This document shows positions 1 through 12,120 of a DNA stretch of 64,000 bases, piece after piece. The stretch comes from Leptoclinus maculatus (lineage: Eukaryota > Chordata > Actinopteri > Perciformes > Stichaeidae), in assembly GCA_032191485.1 (NCBI GenBank), contig JAVDOI010000005.1, positions 4,554,501 to 4,618,500 of the forward strand, read 5' to 3'. The notes beneath the pieces are model-generated. The model worked only from the letters and a program-made list of their open reading frames with translations. It did not search any database and was not told where the DNA came from. How positions within the stretch are numbered: the first letter of the stretch is position 1; every line of letters begins with the position of its first letter. A program made the position numbers and the translations under genes.

Positions 1-495
1 CTTTAAAAACAACATTTTAGCTGCGGTCAAAAATCAGTTTTCTCTCCCACTCACCGAACATAAAAGGAGGCATGCACCTGTATTAACGGGGAGGTCTACC
101 AGCAATCTAACAGCACGACAGCACGGACATCTGAAGCTTCATTCAGATACCTCAATCAAATCTGCAAATGTAAAAAAAAAAAAGACATTCGATATCATAA
201 CGTTAACTACTCTTATGTTCGTTTTGGTAAGCAGGCATATAGAGAACAGAGATATGGGGTGTCAGATCCATGGAAAAGAGATGGCAAACTGGTTTGTAAT
301 TAAGGATTTAATATTTACTCCTCACAGGAGCTAATTAACGGGGATCAGCGGGCGGGCTGCTCCAAAAGAAACATCGTTAAATGTTCAGTAGGGCACAGAC
401 TCTAGGGACAATTTTGATAACATAGGCACAAGAATAACCACAGGTCAACGTTGACTTCTTCATCAAGTAACTTCCGTACAAAAGTAACAACTCTG

Positions 496-560
496 TAGTT
501 ATTTTAACCCAAACCATGATCTTTTTCTTAACCTTACCAAGTAGCTTTGTTGCCTTAACA
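496..560 (-). repeat. Dispersed fish repeat, GTTTAGGCAACAAA family (fragment)
   Basis: Read on the minus strand, this block carries the phrases GGCAACAAA, TTGGTAAGGTTAAG and ATCATGGTTTGGGTTAAAAT. The same phrases recur at 12121, 14655, 26994 and 63781, so it belongs to a family with at least five copies in this window. No ends or target duplication are visible. The superfamily is not resolved. Confidence 0.6.
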
Positions 561-2487
561 CCACAAGGGATTGTGCACCGATCGCTCATATTGCTGGACA
601 TTTGTAGATAAAAGCATGTAAAAAATGACCAAATGACTTCTCGTAAGGTATGATACAAACATCTGTCTGTATGAGGATACGTTGTCTGGATGCACTTTTA
701 ACAGTGTTAAACATTGTAGCTGTGTAGCTTCGAGGGAAGGGAAACGCCGTGGTTATGGGTTGATTCCCTCTGGGTCCACATATGCTGAGAATGTATGCAT
801 ACTCATATTATCAGGCGCTTTGAATGAAAGCCCCCATCAAATGGCATATGTTAGAGGATGACTGCACTCTAAAACACAAAGCGTATTGCAGTGTAACTGC
901 TTGTATTCCTCAGGGTGACGGGCCAGTACTAGATGATGTGATGTCACGTCTCAATGTTTTTCTAGCAGCTGGCTTTGATAATAGAGTATTTTTTGGTGAC
1001 GTAAGGCATCAGTGGTAAAAGGCAAATCTGATGGTCAGTCTCTCCGACTCAGAGTTAGGACTTCTCTAGAGACATTCTGCACTAATGGTCAACAATCGCA
1101 CACAAAGTAAAACATTGCAGAACAGACATAGTTCAAATTTCTCCGCTGCCTGTAGCCCCGATGAAGCATAAGGCCAAACACCCGCAGGCCCTTTTCCGTC
1201 CAAAGACGGGCCCCATTGTTTAAGCATTGTGTTCCTTGATGCACATGACTCCTGTGCCCTACATCAGCAGACCAAAACCAACACCATTCACATGCGAAAA
1301 ACAAAGTTGTCTCCTACATATTTATCTCTGCACTTTCTACTAGCAACTCACAGCTGGTTGTACCGTTTTACTCTCAGCTACTGTAGTCTGCTTTTTTTTT
1401 TCCCTGTATTCATGCAATGGTATCTTTCCTCGGGCATTGCCCTTGAAATTATGCATATTCCATATGTCAGTGACATGTGCACTGCTTTCGGATCCGTGTG
1501 TCCCTTAGTATAACCATCTGTGCAATAATGGTTTTCATCTCAGTGATGATAATATTTCTGGTTATGTTAATATCACCATATACCCAGCTTTAATTGAAAG
1601 CAATAAGTTCAATTTCATTCTCTGGAAGTTGTCAAAAGGTATTCTGGGACATAAAAGCAAATTCCATCCTAATGTTGCATGAGATGTAAACAAGACCGGG
1701 GCTGTGGTCGAATAGTCCTTTTTGCTCAAGAAGATTCCTCACTGAGTGAAAGGACCCGGAAGTATCAAAGAGGCCACAATTCCTTGCGGTAGCAACATTT
1801 AAAGTGAAGCACCAATCGACCGTCCATGAAAACAAACGATATCCTTATCTCACACAGGTTTAACAATTATACTCATACAGTCATAAAGTAGTGGGATTCA
1901 TGTTGATGAATATGAATTGACAGTGACAATCCTTACGTTTCATTTCATTTGTATTTACTAAGAACATGTAATGAATAAGTAAAAACGAACAGTAAATATA
2001 GCAAACAAATTTTCATTCTCAATAACAAGAACCATCAGTAAACAAAACAAGCTAGGCCTATGATAGATTATTAAACTGTTAAAAAGCACAATATAACCGA
2101 ACCGTTGAATCTACATCATTGCACAAAGGAAATATTGATTTTGAACAGTTTCATTAATATTGCAGACGAGTGAATTGTTTCTACTGAAGCAGTGTTGATC
2201 GTTAAATGTGACAGCAGCAGGAAGGAAGGAGCTCTGGTTTCTCTCCTTCCCACCACGAGTGAAGGAGCCTCCCACAGAAAAAGCTCTTCATAAAGCCTGC
2301 ATGCTGATATGTAATAGATTTCATGGTGTCATGTTTTAGTTGCACTTTTTGTAGTCTCGCTATGGCAGACCTACGTCAGTGACATCCGCCGCCGCATCAT
2401 AATTACGTCGCTTAGTGAAAGTGTAGTCGGATTCTCTAAACACCACGTTGTCTTTTCCTAACTCCTCATGAATTCTCCTTCACATCT
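561..2487. other. No gene recognised
   Basis: The longest frames (64 to 94 residues) show no domain and no coding-like third-base bias. Both strands were read for splice-bounded exons and inverted repeats and nothing was convincing. The last 150 bases (from about 2330) may be part of a dispersed repeat together with the hairpin that follows. Confidence 0.5.
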
Positions 2488-2526
2488 TTCCTTGACCTCA
2501 TGACGTTTTCCATAGAGGTCAAGGAA
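2488..2526. repeat. Perfect 12-bp hairpin
   Basis: TTCCTTGACCTC (2488-2499) is repeated as its exact reverse complement at 2515-2526 around a 15-nt loop. The outer flanks CCTAAC and GTTAGG are also complementary at a distance, which suggests the foldback core of a small decayed element rather than a terminator. Confidence 0.55.
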
Positions 2527-2601
2527 AAGTGGTTAGGTCATTTCTGACCACAGCCCAGGGGTCTACAGCCATGCTAGTGGCTCTGTGAGGCAACATGTTT
2601 A

Positions 2602-3312
2602 AGCCCCAGTTCCACCGAAAGCCGGATATACTACGGATGTCCCCGGGAAGGAAATCGTCCCGGATGACAACACATTTTACATGTTTCCCGGTTCTACTAC
2701 GGTCCTACTACGGTTCCGCCACGGATCACCCCTGTTCAAGCCTGGTTTATCCCGGATGGCCACGGTTTGACCACGGTTCAACTACGGATACGCCACGGAC
2801 ACGTCACGGATGCGTCCCGGATGAAGCGTCCCATCCGTGGTGCAACTGTAGTGGCTCCGTGATAAACCGTAGTACAACCGGGGTGATCCAGGGTGTCAAC
2901 TAGCTCCCGTTTCATCCCGGATTAACACGGGTATACTATGGTTATGCTACGGTTCATCCCGGTCCTACTACGGTTACGCTACGGTTCATCCCTGTCCTAC
3001 TACGTTTCTTCCCGGATGCGCTACGATCAACGCCGCCCCCCTCTCCATTCCCGGATGGCCACGGATCACCCCGGATGTTAGTTGTACGTCCGGCGAGCCG
3101 CTCGTCTTCCCGGATACGCCACGGATGGCCACGGTTCAGCATGGATGGCCACGGTTCAGCACGGATGGCCACGGTTTTACTACGGTTCATCACGGAACGT
3201 CCCGGACTGACTACGGTTTCACTACGGTTCCACTCCCTGATGACCCCGGATCTGATCCGTAGTGTATCCGGGGACATCCGTAGTATATCCGGCTTTCGGT
3301 GGAACTGGGGCT
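2602..3312. mobile_element. Non-autonomous DNA transposon with 45-bp perfect TIRs and internal short-repeat array
   Basis: The first 45 bases (2602-2646, starting AGCCCCAGTTCCACCG) are an exact reverse complement of the last 45 (3268-3312). Both sides are flanked by TTA (2599-2601 and 3313-3315), a 3-bp duplication that fits PIF/Harbinger targets (TWA). An imperfect TTAA reading would instead suggest a Kolobok- or piggyBac-type element. The interior is almost entirely degenerate copies of CTACGG(A/T)T and CGGATGGCCACGG in both orientations, so it is far more GC-rich than its surroundings. The open frames at 2595-2903, 2954-3325 and 3075-3455 are by-products of this repeat structure. No transposase is encoded. 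Perfect TIR identity implies a young insertion. Confidence 0.85.
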
Positions 3313-3315
3313 TTA

Positions 3316-5374
3316 GCAGGTACAATGTTTACAAGAGTTGGGCGATATTGAAATACCCCCTACTGATGAAAATCAATGACATGGAATTATTGTTCCAAAA
3401 TAAGTTGAAGAGAGTGAGGCAGATGGATATAGGGACTGGAGATGATATTTTATGATACCCATAAGTAGCGACAAAGTGGCCCAATGTATAGGCAGTAAGC
3501 GCAATTTCACACAAGGAGGTGTAGAGATCTTTTTGGTTTTAATTTAAAAGTTTCCATTAAAGTTTTGAATGAAGCTTTAAATATCTGTATTTTATGATAT
3601 CATCACCCTAAAAAAAGGAAAAATATAATTGAGTATAACTGTGGTCATATAAATCTAATTTATGGTGCTGTTAGATTGCTGCCAAGCCGCCGTGCTTTGT
3701 GTGTGGCGAGCTGGAGAGCAAACTGATTTCTGGAGGCAGTGAAAATGCTGTTTTCAAAAGTGTAATGAAGGCGCTCTCCATTACAAGCATTTGTAGCACT
3801 TTGTATACAGGACTGCTTGAAGAAATAAAACACACACTCAACGGGTTGAATGTTTTATTAAAATGTGTTGATTGGTTTCTGGTGCATGCTGTAGCTGCCT
3901 CAATTAGAATTGTTTGAAGGCTGGGCCTGTAAAGACAAACACACAATTAGTTTGGCTATCTCAACATAATGTGGTCATTGCAGTTTAATCTTTGCCAAAA
4001 TGATGATTGAGTTTAGTGTTAACTGTTGCATGATACATTTGCATAAAATGTGTATGGTGTTCAAGTCACTTACCTCTGTTGTGTCTCCTCTCCAGGGGGT
4101 TCGGGCTAATAGAGTCCCAAAGCTACCTGAGCACCAATTTATAGTTCCGGGAGATACCATGTAGTAATTAGTAATTTGTTCAGGCTTTAAATGACTATTG
4201 TTATGTGTAACACAAATAGAGATTGTGGAGATTATTGGCATTAGGGTGATAGGAATGTATTTTAATGTATTTGTTGGTTTGGGTATTTGTGTTGTTAGGT
4301 GAGGGGCTGAGTTCCCTATACTATGGTGGGGGTGGGGGTGGGGTTGTTGTTAGTGGCAGGCTATAGAAGGCTCTCCAGGCTAAATGCAAACAAACCTAGT
4401 TTGAAACAGAACATTTCAGCAGACAAAAACATGAATAGCATTTTGGTAACTATTGGATCGATCTTTTTTCAATACATTTTGACTTTTGGACCGAGGAGTG
4501 AGATTATTACAGACGATCGACTGAGCCCAGAGTCGCCTGCTGTGTGTGTGTGCGTGTGAGAGAGAGAAGGTGGGCTATTGCATGCAATATTTCTGTAAGT
4601 TATTAATATTCATAATTTCAGTGTTAACCTTTTGAATGAAGCTTCAAAACGTTGACCTATTTGGTACAGCCCAAATAAATTGATTGCTTATCATGGTAGG
4701 AGTTTTGGTCTGGCAGGTCTTTGTGGATAGAGTCGGTCGCTGACTTGCGTAATCTGTTGCATGGTAAGTTTTAAGATGGGTGTAGGGAAAGGTGGTTTTT
4801 CCATCTTTACTCCTGACTTGTTTATCACACAGTTAACACAGCACGTTGGCGGCTCTGCTTTTTCGTTTGGTTCACCAAATAGGCACATTTGGCATTATTT
4901 TTGCTCTCAAGAGCAAACATCTCTCCTGCTGGAGTTAGAGCTACTGTACAGTATCAGACGTAGGTTAACATGTTTTTTTTCTTTTTTAAATCTGCTAAAA
5001 TAATGCAGTAAAGCATACAAAAAGCTAGAAAAAAACAGAAAGAGAGAGACTTAATACAGCGCAAAATTCATCACAGTTGCAAAATAGAATATCTTTCAGA
5101 TTTTGTTGACACGTGAAGACCGTTATCATGGCCAACCGATGTTATGTTGACTGATAATGTCGTCAAATCAACCACGTCTAATGTTGTTTTTTACTGTTGG
5201 CTTGATATATCTGGTCATCAAAGACATAAATAACTTTTTCCTTGATGATAGCGCCAGATGAAAACTTAAGCAATCAAAACTATATAAATTTTGGTGAATG
5301 AATGGAGTGGTTGAAAAGCCAGCGGTGTACCAGAGTCAGTAGGACTCATCGTCTGGGACTCATGAATGTCTTAA
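3316..5374. other. Gene-free stretch with a G-rich run and a short GT repeat
   Basis: I see no exon or element with definable ends. Two local features stand out: GG/GGGGG/GGGGG/GGGG runs separated by single T at 4325-4343, which could fold as a G-quadruplex, and a GT tract running into GA at 4541-4565. Confidence 0.5.
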
Positions 5375-6074
5375 ACAATCCATGAAGTGGACTACTGCAA
5401 CTCACTACTTGCCGGAGCCACGGCGTCGGCCATCAGACCTCTGGAGCTTGTCCAGAAAGCTGTAGCTCATCTGGTGTTCAATCACCCCAAGTTCTCCCAC
5501 ACAACTTCCCTTCTCCGTTCTCTACACTGGCTACCTGTAAGAGCTCGCATCCAGTTTAAGACTCTGGTGCTAGCCTACAGGGCAGTGAAAGGAACAGCTC
5601 CTTCCTATCTCCAGACCATGGTCAAGCCCTACACCCCCCACCCGACCACTTCGCTCTGCTGCCTCGGGGCGATTGGTTGCCCCGTCACGGCAGTTTTCTG
5701 TCCTGGCCCCACAGTGGTGGAATGAACTCCCCACTGACGTCAGGACAGCAGAGTCGCTGCCCATCTTTCATCAGGCTGAAAACTCACCTCTTCAAGAAGT
5801 ACTACCCAGGGCCTTCCACTGAGCACTTATTGTATTGTATTAGCACTTATTAGCATTTATTGTATCCGTATTAGTTTGTTGCACTTATTGTATTTGTATT
5901 AGTTTGTTTCTGCACTCTACTTTGGCTCTGGTTTATGCTCTTAGATGCTTGTTTAAAAAAGGAGATGCACTTATGACTTCTGGTGACTAGTAGTTCTCTT
6001 GAATACCTATGTTGAATACACTTATTGTAAGTTGCTTTGGATAAAAGCATCTGCTAAATGATTGTAATGTAATG
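5375..6074 (+). mobile_element. L2-type LINE, 5'-truncated, 3' end with TGTAA tail
   Basis: The segment holds the last part of a non-LTR reverse transcriptase followed by a 3' region ending in the widespread fish L2 tail (GCTTTGGATAAAAGCATCTG, then AATG-ending TGTAA units). The tail is interrupted at 6074 by a hAT insertion and resumes at 7466-7478 (ATGTAATGTAATG). The left boundary near 5375 is where recognisable reverse-transcriptase sequence begins, as expected for a LINE that reverse transcribed only its 3' end. Confidence 0.85.
5387..5826 (+). pseudogene. Reverse transcriptase C-terminal remnant of L2 LINE
   Basis: Recognisable family motifs run in order: VDYCNSLLAG at the start, then LRSLHWLPVRARIQFK, LVLAYRAVKGTAPSYL, then QWWNELP and, near the end, LKTHLFKKYYPG. 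These are the conserved C-terminal blocks of L2/CR1-group LINE ORF2 after the catalytic FADD region, which is missing here. The frame shifts at about 5640 (before RSAASGRLVAPSRQFSV) and again near 5770, so at least two indels break the protein. The fragment cannot be active. Its role as an L2-clade relic is secure; assignment to a subfamily is not attempted. Confidence 0.85.
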
Positions 6075-7465
6075 CAGTGGCGGGCCGTGGATTTTATACC
6101 TGGGCCTTCAGTGCTGTCCTACTACAGTTGAATTACCTCCTAATAACCTCATTATGACACATCAATCCAGCAAACCTGCAGCAGATCCACGCATTCCACC
6201 ACACAAGAGCACGAGCCATTCAAATATTATTCATAAAAGCGACACGATAGACAAACGAACAGTAGTAAAGTTACTATGTAAACAAACACACGCAGTTTGT
6301 CACTTACCGAAACTTAAAGAGTTTAATCCCAGTACATTATTGTTTCAGTTCCAGTAAGAAGTCCTTCTCGATTTATGGGCGCCAGTGATGACAGTCAAGC
6401 CTCGTCAGTTGTATTTCGCAGGTCTGCTGCGGCAGGTTGGCAGCAGGGCCGGGTTCCCTCCTCCTCCGGGGCACCGGGTTAGTCGGGCCGCGGTTGTGGA
6501 GCTGTTTCCCTGCGAACGTGTTTGTTGAGTTGTAGATCCACTCGAGTCTCTCCAAAAGTTTTCAAAAGCAACGTAGCTTGTGTCCTGCCGTGCTATGGCG
6601 TCCTCAGGTTAGCGTAGCTCCGAACACCAAGAGCTCAGTTAAAATGAAACACATTCCCAGCCATAAAATGTGCAACGCTTCTCCACCGCTGTCAGCCAGA
6701 AATACCGTTCATACAAATCCTTTTCCTGGCTGAGTCAGGGCTGCCAGCTGTGGGGTTGACTGACCATTTCTTACGATGTCCAGCTTTTCCTGAAATGTCC
6801 TTCTTTTTTGAGAAAGGCGTTATCAGTAACTCCGCCACTAAATCCGTTTCTCCTCCTTCAGCCATTGAGTGTTCAAAAAACAAAGCTAGGTAAAAAATAA
6901 ATAAACTACACCAAGCAAAACCCTACAAATGTTATAATTTCTTCCATATCCTTCCACTTGAACTCTGACTGCTACAAGCTAAGTTATGCTAGCAAGCATA
7001 AGTTTCACTTTAGTCACGTGCTCGCCCACTGACCAATCACAGCACACCCTGCACTTCGCGGCAGAGCTGCACCTGGACATGTAATGATGACGTAGTTGTA
7101 GGCCGGCTAGTATGGGGGTAGCGGCTGCTGACACTCAAAGAATACGCCCAACATGTCAAACTAAAGATCTGATTGGTTGAACACGATGACAATCAACAAT
7201 ATCGTTTTGAGGCTGCAGGCCTGGGGCCTCTCTTCTACCGAGAGACACAGAGGTGAAATCTGATTGGATAAAAGCTCTACTTAAAACAAGCTACACTGGA
7301 AGCAGAGCAACTGAGGAAGACAGTAGCTGTGCAATGAGAAAATAAGATAATGGGAAAATATTTTTATAAATTATAATACATAAAAGAAATGTTTTTTTTT
7401 TTTTTTTTTGTGATTCTGTTTAGGCCAGCAGAGAAGGCTTTGCAGGCCCTGACGGCCCTCCACTG
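6075..7465 (-). mobile_element. hAT transposon (non-autonomous, transposase remnant) inserted in the L2 tail
   Basis: The ends are CAGTGGCGGGCCGT (6075) and, reverse-complemented, CAGTGGAGGGCCGT (7465). ATGTAATG lies immediately outside both ends (6067-6074, 7466-7473). The 8-bp duplication and CAG...CTG ends fit hAT. The target is itself a TGTAA repeat, so the duplication alone would be weak evidence, but together with the TIRs it is convincing. A decayed transposase start lies on the minus strand at 6692-6883, and an 18-T run sits near the right end (7391-7408). A terminal fragment of the same family lies at 19890-19983. Confidence 0.8.
6692..6883 (-). pseudogene. hAT transposase N-terminal remnant (ZMYM1-like/TTF-type)
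   Basis: On the minus strand the frame starts MAEGGETDLVAELL...PFSKK. One frame over it continues as FQEKLDIVRNGQSTPQLAAL followed by TQPGKGFV and a stop. The EKLxIVxxGRPTPxL and GKGFV pattern is the segment that precedes the TTF zinc-finger region in ZMYM1-like hAT transposases, where it usually continues into a WL-containing block. Here it carries a frameshift near 6800 and a premature stop, and no RNase-H-like catalytic domain follows, so this is a relic. It identifies the surrounding element as hAT independently of the termini. I recognise this from family memory, not from an alignment. Confidence 0.6.
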
Positions 7466-7478
7466 ATGTAATGTAATG

Positions 7479-9475
7479 TTTTTTACAGAGTAAGTGGAAA
7501 CTTTAACCTGCTGGTGGCATTACAGGAAAAGACAGAGGATCACCACATTTTTTAAGATCATCCTTTGGGGTCCATGAATGTACAATATTGTATGGTATTC
7601 CATCTGACAGTTGTGATATTTCAGTTTGGACTAAAGTGGTGAACAGACTGACTTTGCCATTCCTTGAGCCATGCAGCTTAGCTAAATAAGGTGAAAACAG
7701 CATTTCGTCACAAACCAACTCTTCGAATGTTTGAAAACCATGCATTTAAGATGTATAAGAGAATACAAAAACAACATAATAGTGTTTGGTTTTACATTAT
7801 GTGGGCCATAGTGGAAGGCAATTAGCAGTTCTGTCTGGGATGATACAGCAGCTTGAGCTTAAAGCATACAGCAGAGGATGAGTTCTCCTGTTTGTGGCTT
7901 CATTGCTCGGCCCTGTGTGCCTCTCTTCTCAGTTCCGCTGTTCTACGTCCAATCTATTTCCTCAGTCTGAGGGTCGTACAACAGGATTAAAGATGCATGA
8001 GATGATCCCCATGTCCAGCAGGGTGGAATGAAGAGAGATCATGTAGAACACATTGACCTTGTTCTCAGAGTTATCGGCCAGCCCCTCACCTTTGCAAAGG
8101 GCTTCTGTATTTAACGTTGCATGGGACTACTTAATTAGCAGCCTTGGTGTGCTGCCAAACTATAGTCCACTGACAGGGAGTGTCTCACTGATCGCCGCTC
8201 CAATCGTGTTGTCGGACTAAGAGCCCATGTAGCCTAACAGTGTTCCACTGTTTAGTGTTTCTGATGCACAACAATAGGTGGTCCAACCTAAAATTCATTC
8301 CTTCATTCATTGTAGGGCTGCAGCTGAAGGAGTATTTTGTTGTCAAGTATTCTCTGATTATTTTATCAATTAGTGGGGCAGTTGGATTAAAAAAAAATAC
8401 TTTTGCTTTATGAAGGAGCAATAGCAAATGCACAAAAGAGAAAAATCAATAATATTGTTTGTAAAAACTAAACCAATTGAGTGCTTTTAAATGCCACATT
8501 ACATTCTGTGTGTCAAGGCTCCAGACTGAATTTTTCCACCACTGTCCCGAAGTCAGTGCAAACCGTCAAATTGTATCCTCTAACCTTGTTTGTTTTCATC
8601 TACAGTGGTTAATCTGCAGAAAATTAGAAAAAAAGTATTGGCATTAACAGTTTTGATTATATATTGTACGCTGCTTGCTGTGAAATAGATCATTTTTAGT
8701 GTTTAGATATTTTAAATAAAATCTTCACACTCTTGTTAAATGTTTATTCATGTTACTTTTTTTCATCTCATTGTTTTGCTTGCAAAAAGCTCCGTCAGTC
8801 GCTGAGCCTTGGATCGCCTATCGGCAATCTGAATGATTGGACGATATTAAAATAGAAATCATTTCCCAACCCTATGGCAGTGTCGTTTTTAATGTTTTTG
8901 AGCCATCCAGATGATTATACAGAGAAAGGCCGTTGTTGAATAGCAAAATAAATTTGTACATTTATACAAAATATACCATAAGACCCAAATCCGTGGTAAC
9001 ATGACATTCAGGGGTTCATTTCCCCTACTGCTAAATGAGAGGGTGGGCATACATATGGCATATTATGGGGCAAATTATCAGGCATATTTCAACTTCATAA
9101 GACATTGAAATGGTTTAGAGGAGCAATGCAATGGTGTGAATGCAAAATACCCAGATCTTATGTATAATGTGATTATTTTTCCTTTCATGCACTATATTAA
9201 CATGGGACAATCCTCCTCCTCTCTTCTTCTCCACACAGAAGTAACAGAGGAAGAATGATGCACTGCCTCTTGTGATAGCAGAGATTCCGCGCAGATCTCA
9301 TCCATCATTTATGCAGAGCTCTCCATTACAGGTTCATTTGAATGAGAAGATAGCGCAGCCCTCCCTTTTTGAGCTCTAAAGGTCAGTGATTGAATACAGT
9401 CCTTGTGCAGAAAGTAACCTGATTTCCCTCTCATAGTTGTGCAGTAATTCCGAGGGCTCTCGCGGTTTAGTAAAT
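7479..9475. other. Gene-free stretch; possible decayed hAT terminus near 8312
   Basis: The block at 8312-8400 begins TAGGGCTGCAGCTGAAGG and continues with ATTATTTTATCAATTAG, resembling the terminus of a common fish hAT MITE (TAGGGCTGCAAC...), but I could not find the partner end. The rest shows no exon-like block. Confidence 0.35.
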
Positions 9476-9540
9476 AGCAGCGCAGATTTAGTATGCCACA
9501 GAACTGTTGCATTAATCTTCCCCTGGAATTGGTGGGATTA
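9476..9540 (+). repeat. Local duplication unit A1 (pairs with 12812-12880)
   Basis: The phrases AGCAGCG, TTAGTATGCC, ACTGTTGCATTAATC and TTCCCCTGGAATTGGT recur in the same order at 12812-12880 with substitutions. The two copies are 3.3 kb apart in the same orientation. They do not match any transposon terminus I know. Confidence 0.5.
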
Positions 9541-10301
9541 CTCTCTGTCAATTTACAGTTTGGAATTGGGTTTACTATGCAAAGCATTGCGACATTCTCC
9601 TCTGCATAGACCCAGTGCATGTTGCAACTGATTTGATTCAGCCCAGCATGTGCCGAACCACCTCTAGTGTCTGGGTAGCTATAGTATCAGTTGACCAGCT
9701 GTTGAGAGGAGGAAATGAGCCTCGGCGTAATGATCGTCCTGTGGTTCTATGCACCTGGCCACTGGTTTGCAGCGAGCCTTTCAAATTAACTTTGGACTAA
9801 TGTCTCCGGGACGCCCTGTTCAGTAGGTGTGGGTGGATACTGTGTCTCATTTACTACTGTATCCATCTCCAGATAGAGGAAATACTGTCTCAACATAGTG
9901 CCAGCCTCAATTAGTGGAGGGAGGCCATCTCACCTTTCTGGCTAAAGGTGCGAGCGTGAAAGTGGAGATCGAGGCCTTGGGGCTTTGTTACGGATTTCCT
10001 CCTTTAATGCACTGTGATTGATTATACTTTAAGTGGTTGAGCTTCATTTCCGCAGGTCGCTGCTTCGGAGCAAAGTTGCGTGCCTCTCAAGCTAACGTTG
10101 ATGCGAGCTCAGCCCTTCAATTCAGAGCAACGGTGATTTTCAGGGGCATGGACAGCAACAGCAGAGCAAGCAGTCAATAGACAGTGAGATGGAAAGCCTT
10201 GTTTTTTCATTTCTATGAGTCAATACACCATAGGTCTCCATGTCCTTGTGTGTCTTATTCATGTATATGCTGCAGCATCAGCTCAGGCAAGAGGGATTTA
10301 G
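9541..10301. other. Gene-free stretch
   Basis: No repeat with definable ends and no exon-like block. Frames of 61 to 103 residues here overlap each other on opposite strands and carry no motif. Confidence 0.4.
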
Positions 10302-10500
10302 CGGTGTACTTGTATAGCGCCTTTTCTAGTCTTCCGACTACTCGAAGCACTTTACTAACTACATGTCCTTCACACTTCACAGGGGCTAACTAAACAGTCA
10401 CACACCCATTCAGCAAGTGGGCCTTAAGTGTCTTGCCCAAGGACACATCGATATGGAGATGGGGATCGAACCGCCAATCTTCTGATTGAAAGAGCCCCCG
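10302..10500 (-). mobile_element. tRNA-derived SINE, near full length
   Basis: On the minus strand the element starts GGGGGCTCTTTCAATCAG, reaches a B-box-like GGCGGTTCGATCCCC, passes through the conserved GTGTCCTTGGGCAAGACACTT block, and ends with GGAAGACTAGAAAAGGCGC and TATACAAGTACA. This is the same family as 24610-24852, which lacks the tRNA head. It is a Pol III retrotransposon, not a functional tRNA gene: no cloverleaf with a standard anticodon arm is retained. Confidence 0.8.
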
Positions 10501-11201
10501 TAGTAACTTGCAGTGCTTGGAAAAAAAAACAAGAGCCAGTAGTCCTGTTACTCACAGATGGCTAAAGTAAACTATCGGCTGATTGTTTGTTTGTTTTGAC
10601 CGGTTCTCAGACTTTCAGCAGTTGGGTCTTCTTTTTTAAAACCGATGACGTAAACTTAAACAGTATTCACCAAGTAGTAGAAGTGAAATGCTGCCCTCTT
10701 TTGCTTTGGAGCACGGGGCTACATCTTACACGTGGCACCTTTTTAAAGCAGAAACACAACTCCAAATGAACTTGACTTGAAGTTTAGCTAGCATGGACAG
10801 TCGTCAGAGTCCAACCAGCCATAAGCAGCCCACTAATGGCAGTGAATCTGTGCTGGAAAGGCACCATCAGAGCGTTCATAGCCGGTGAAGGACATATTGA
10901 CGAGGCTACAATGTCAGGAAAAGGGCTGATACAGGTGGAATCGCTGTGCTGGTGCGTGTGCTGTAGCTGGGCTAGTGTCATCTGCTACGAGAGAGGCTCT
11001 CCTGACGTGTGTGGGAAGTGTCAGTGGAGCCATAGCCACAACAAAATACATGCTGTTAGTAAGCCCTAAATGTGTGGAGAAGCTCGGCATATAACAACAC
11101 TGTTATCACGGGCCCATGTGTTGTGTTCACTGCCACGGAGGAGAAAGAAATCTGTTATTCGACAACATCCTTCGACCACGGAGTTGGTCCATACTGCTTT
11201 G

Positions 11202-11998
11202 CAGTGGTGGAACACATTTACTCCAGGGTATTTATTTGTAAATATATGATCAATTTCACAGTTTAAAGTACTTGATAATATTCAAAGTAGTTCATTTAAA
11301 CTCCACCTAGAACATTAAGATGCTCAAGGTGGATATGTTGATGCATCTATAATATAATATATAGAACAGTATAGAAAATTGGTAACACTTTATAATAACT
11401 ACACACTATGAAGCATTAGTTAAGTATGAGTAAACACTTAATTCATCATTTATAAAGCATTGTTCCTACATTAACACTCATGAGTATGCAGTTCATAACA
11501 GTTATAAATGTTTTATTCTTGATTAATAAGCTCGTCTATTATGTGTTTCATGATTGTGTTTTCAAACTTTATAAATGATGGATTCCCCGTTTGTAAATAA
11601 AGTATTATATATATTACAAACCAATTATTAAGGAGTTGTGGATGATTAATAAGATCATTTATGAAGTGTAAGTCAATTATTAAGAACTTATTTAGATGTA
11701 CATTATTCATGCATTTATATAATATATAATAATTTAGATATGCACTAATGATTAGGGACTATGTTAATATATGCTTTATAAACGCGTACTGCAATTCATG
11801 ATTAATTCAGGTAGTTACTAGTCATTAGTTAAGTATTTTGTGTGTCCTCATCTAAAGTGAGGACTATTTTACAAACATTTTATGTAAAACACTGTGAAAG
11901 GGGTTATTTGTTTGAGTAAGTGTTTTAATGTAGCACTTCCACTCGTAACAGAATGCTTAATGTAGTATTATCATATCTGAATACTTCCTTCACCACTG
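11202..11998. mobile_element. Composite MITE region: CAGTGGTGGA ends around a GGTAACACTTTAT element
   Basis: The left edge reads CAGTGGTGGAACACATTTAC and the right edge, reverse-complemented, reads CAGTGGTGAAGGAAGTATTC. Both resemble widespread fish elements that start CAGTGGTGGAA(A/G). The 8 bases outside (CTGCTTTG and CTGATTCA) do not match, so this may be two fragments rather than one element. Inside, 11381-11870 is an AT-rich unit starting GGTAACACTTTATAATAAC whose far end, reverse-complemented, reads CTCACTTTAGATGAGGACAC. A GGTGACACTTTAT relative lies at 19437. Confidence 0.5.
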
Positions 11999-12120
11999 CT
12001 GATTCAACACAATCTCATGGAAGTTCTTGAAGTAGTCTATTCTATTGGTTTCGTGAACATGGAAACAAATTGTCCAGGTTTTTTTTTTTTAATTAAGGGA
12101 CTACATTACTGTTACAAAAA

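Noticed and set aside
2595..3455. Arginine-rich frames on both strands, 102 to 126 residues
   Set aside because: They lie in the short-repeat interior and TIRs of a transposon; opposite-strand mirror frames show similar sequences.
10440..10500. tRNA-like B box suggesting a tRNA gene (also near 57980)
   Set aside because: Each is the head of a SINE with the family body attached. No full cloverleaf or discriminator end was found.
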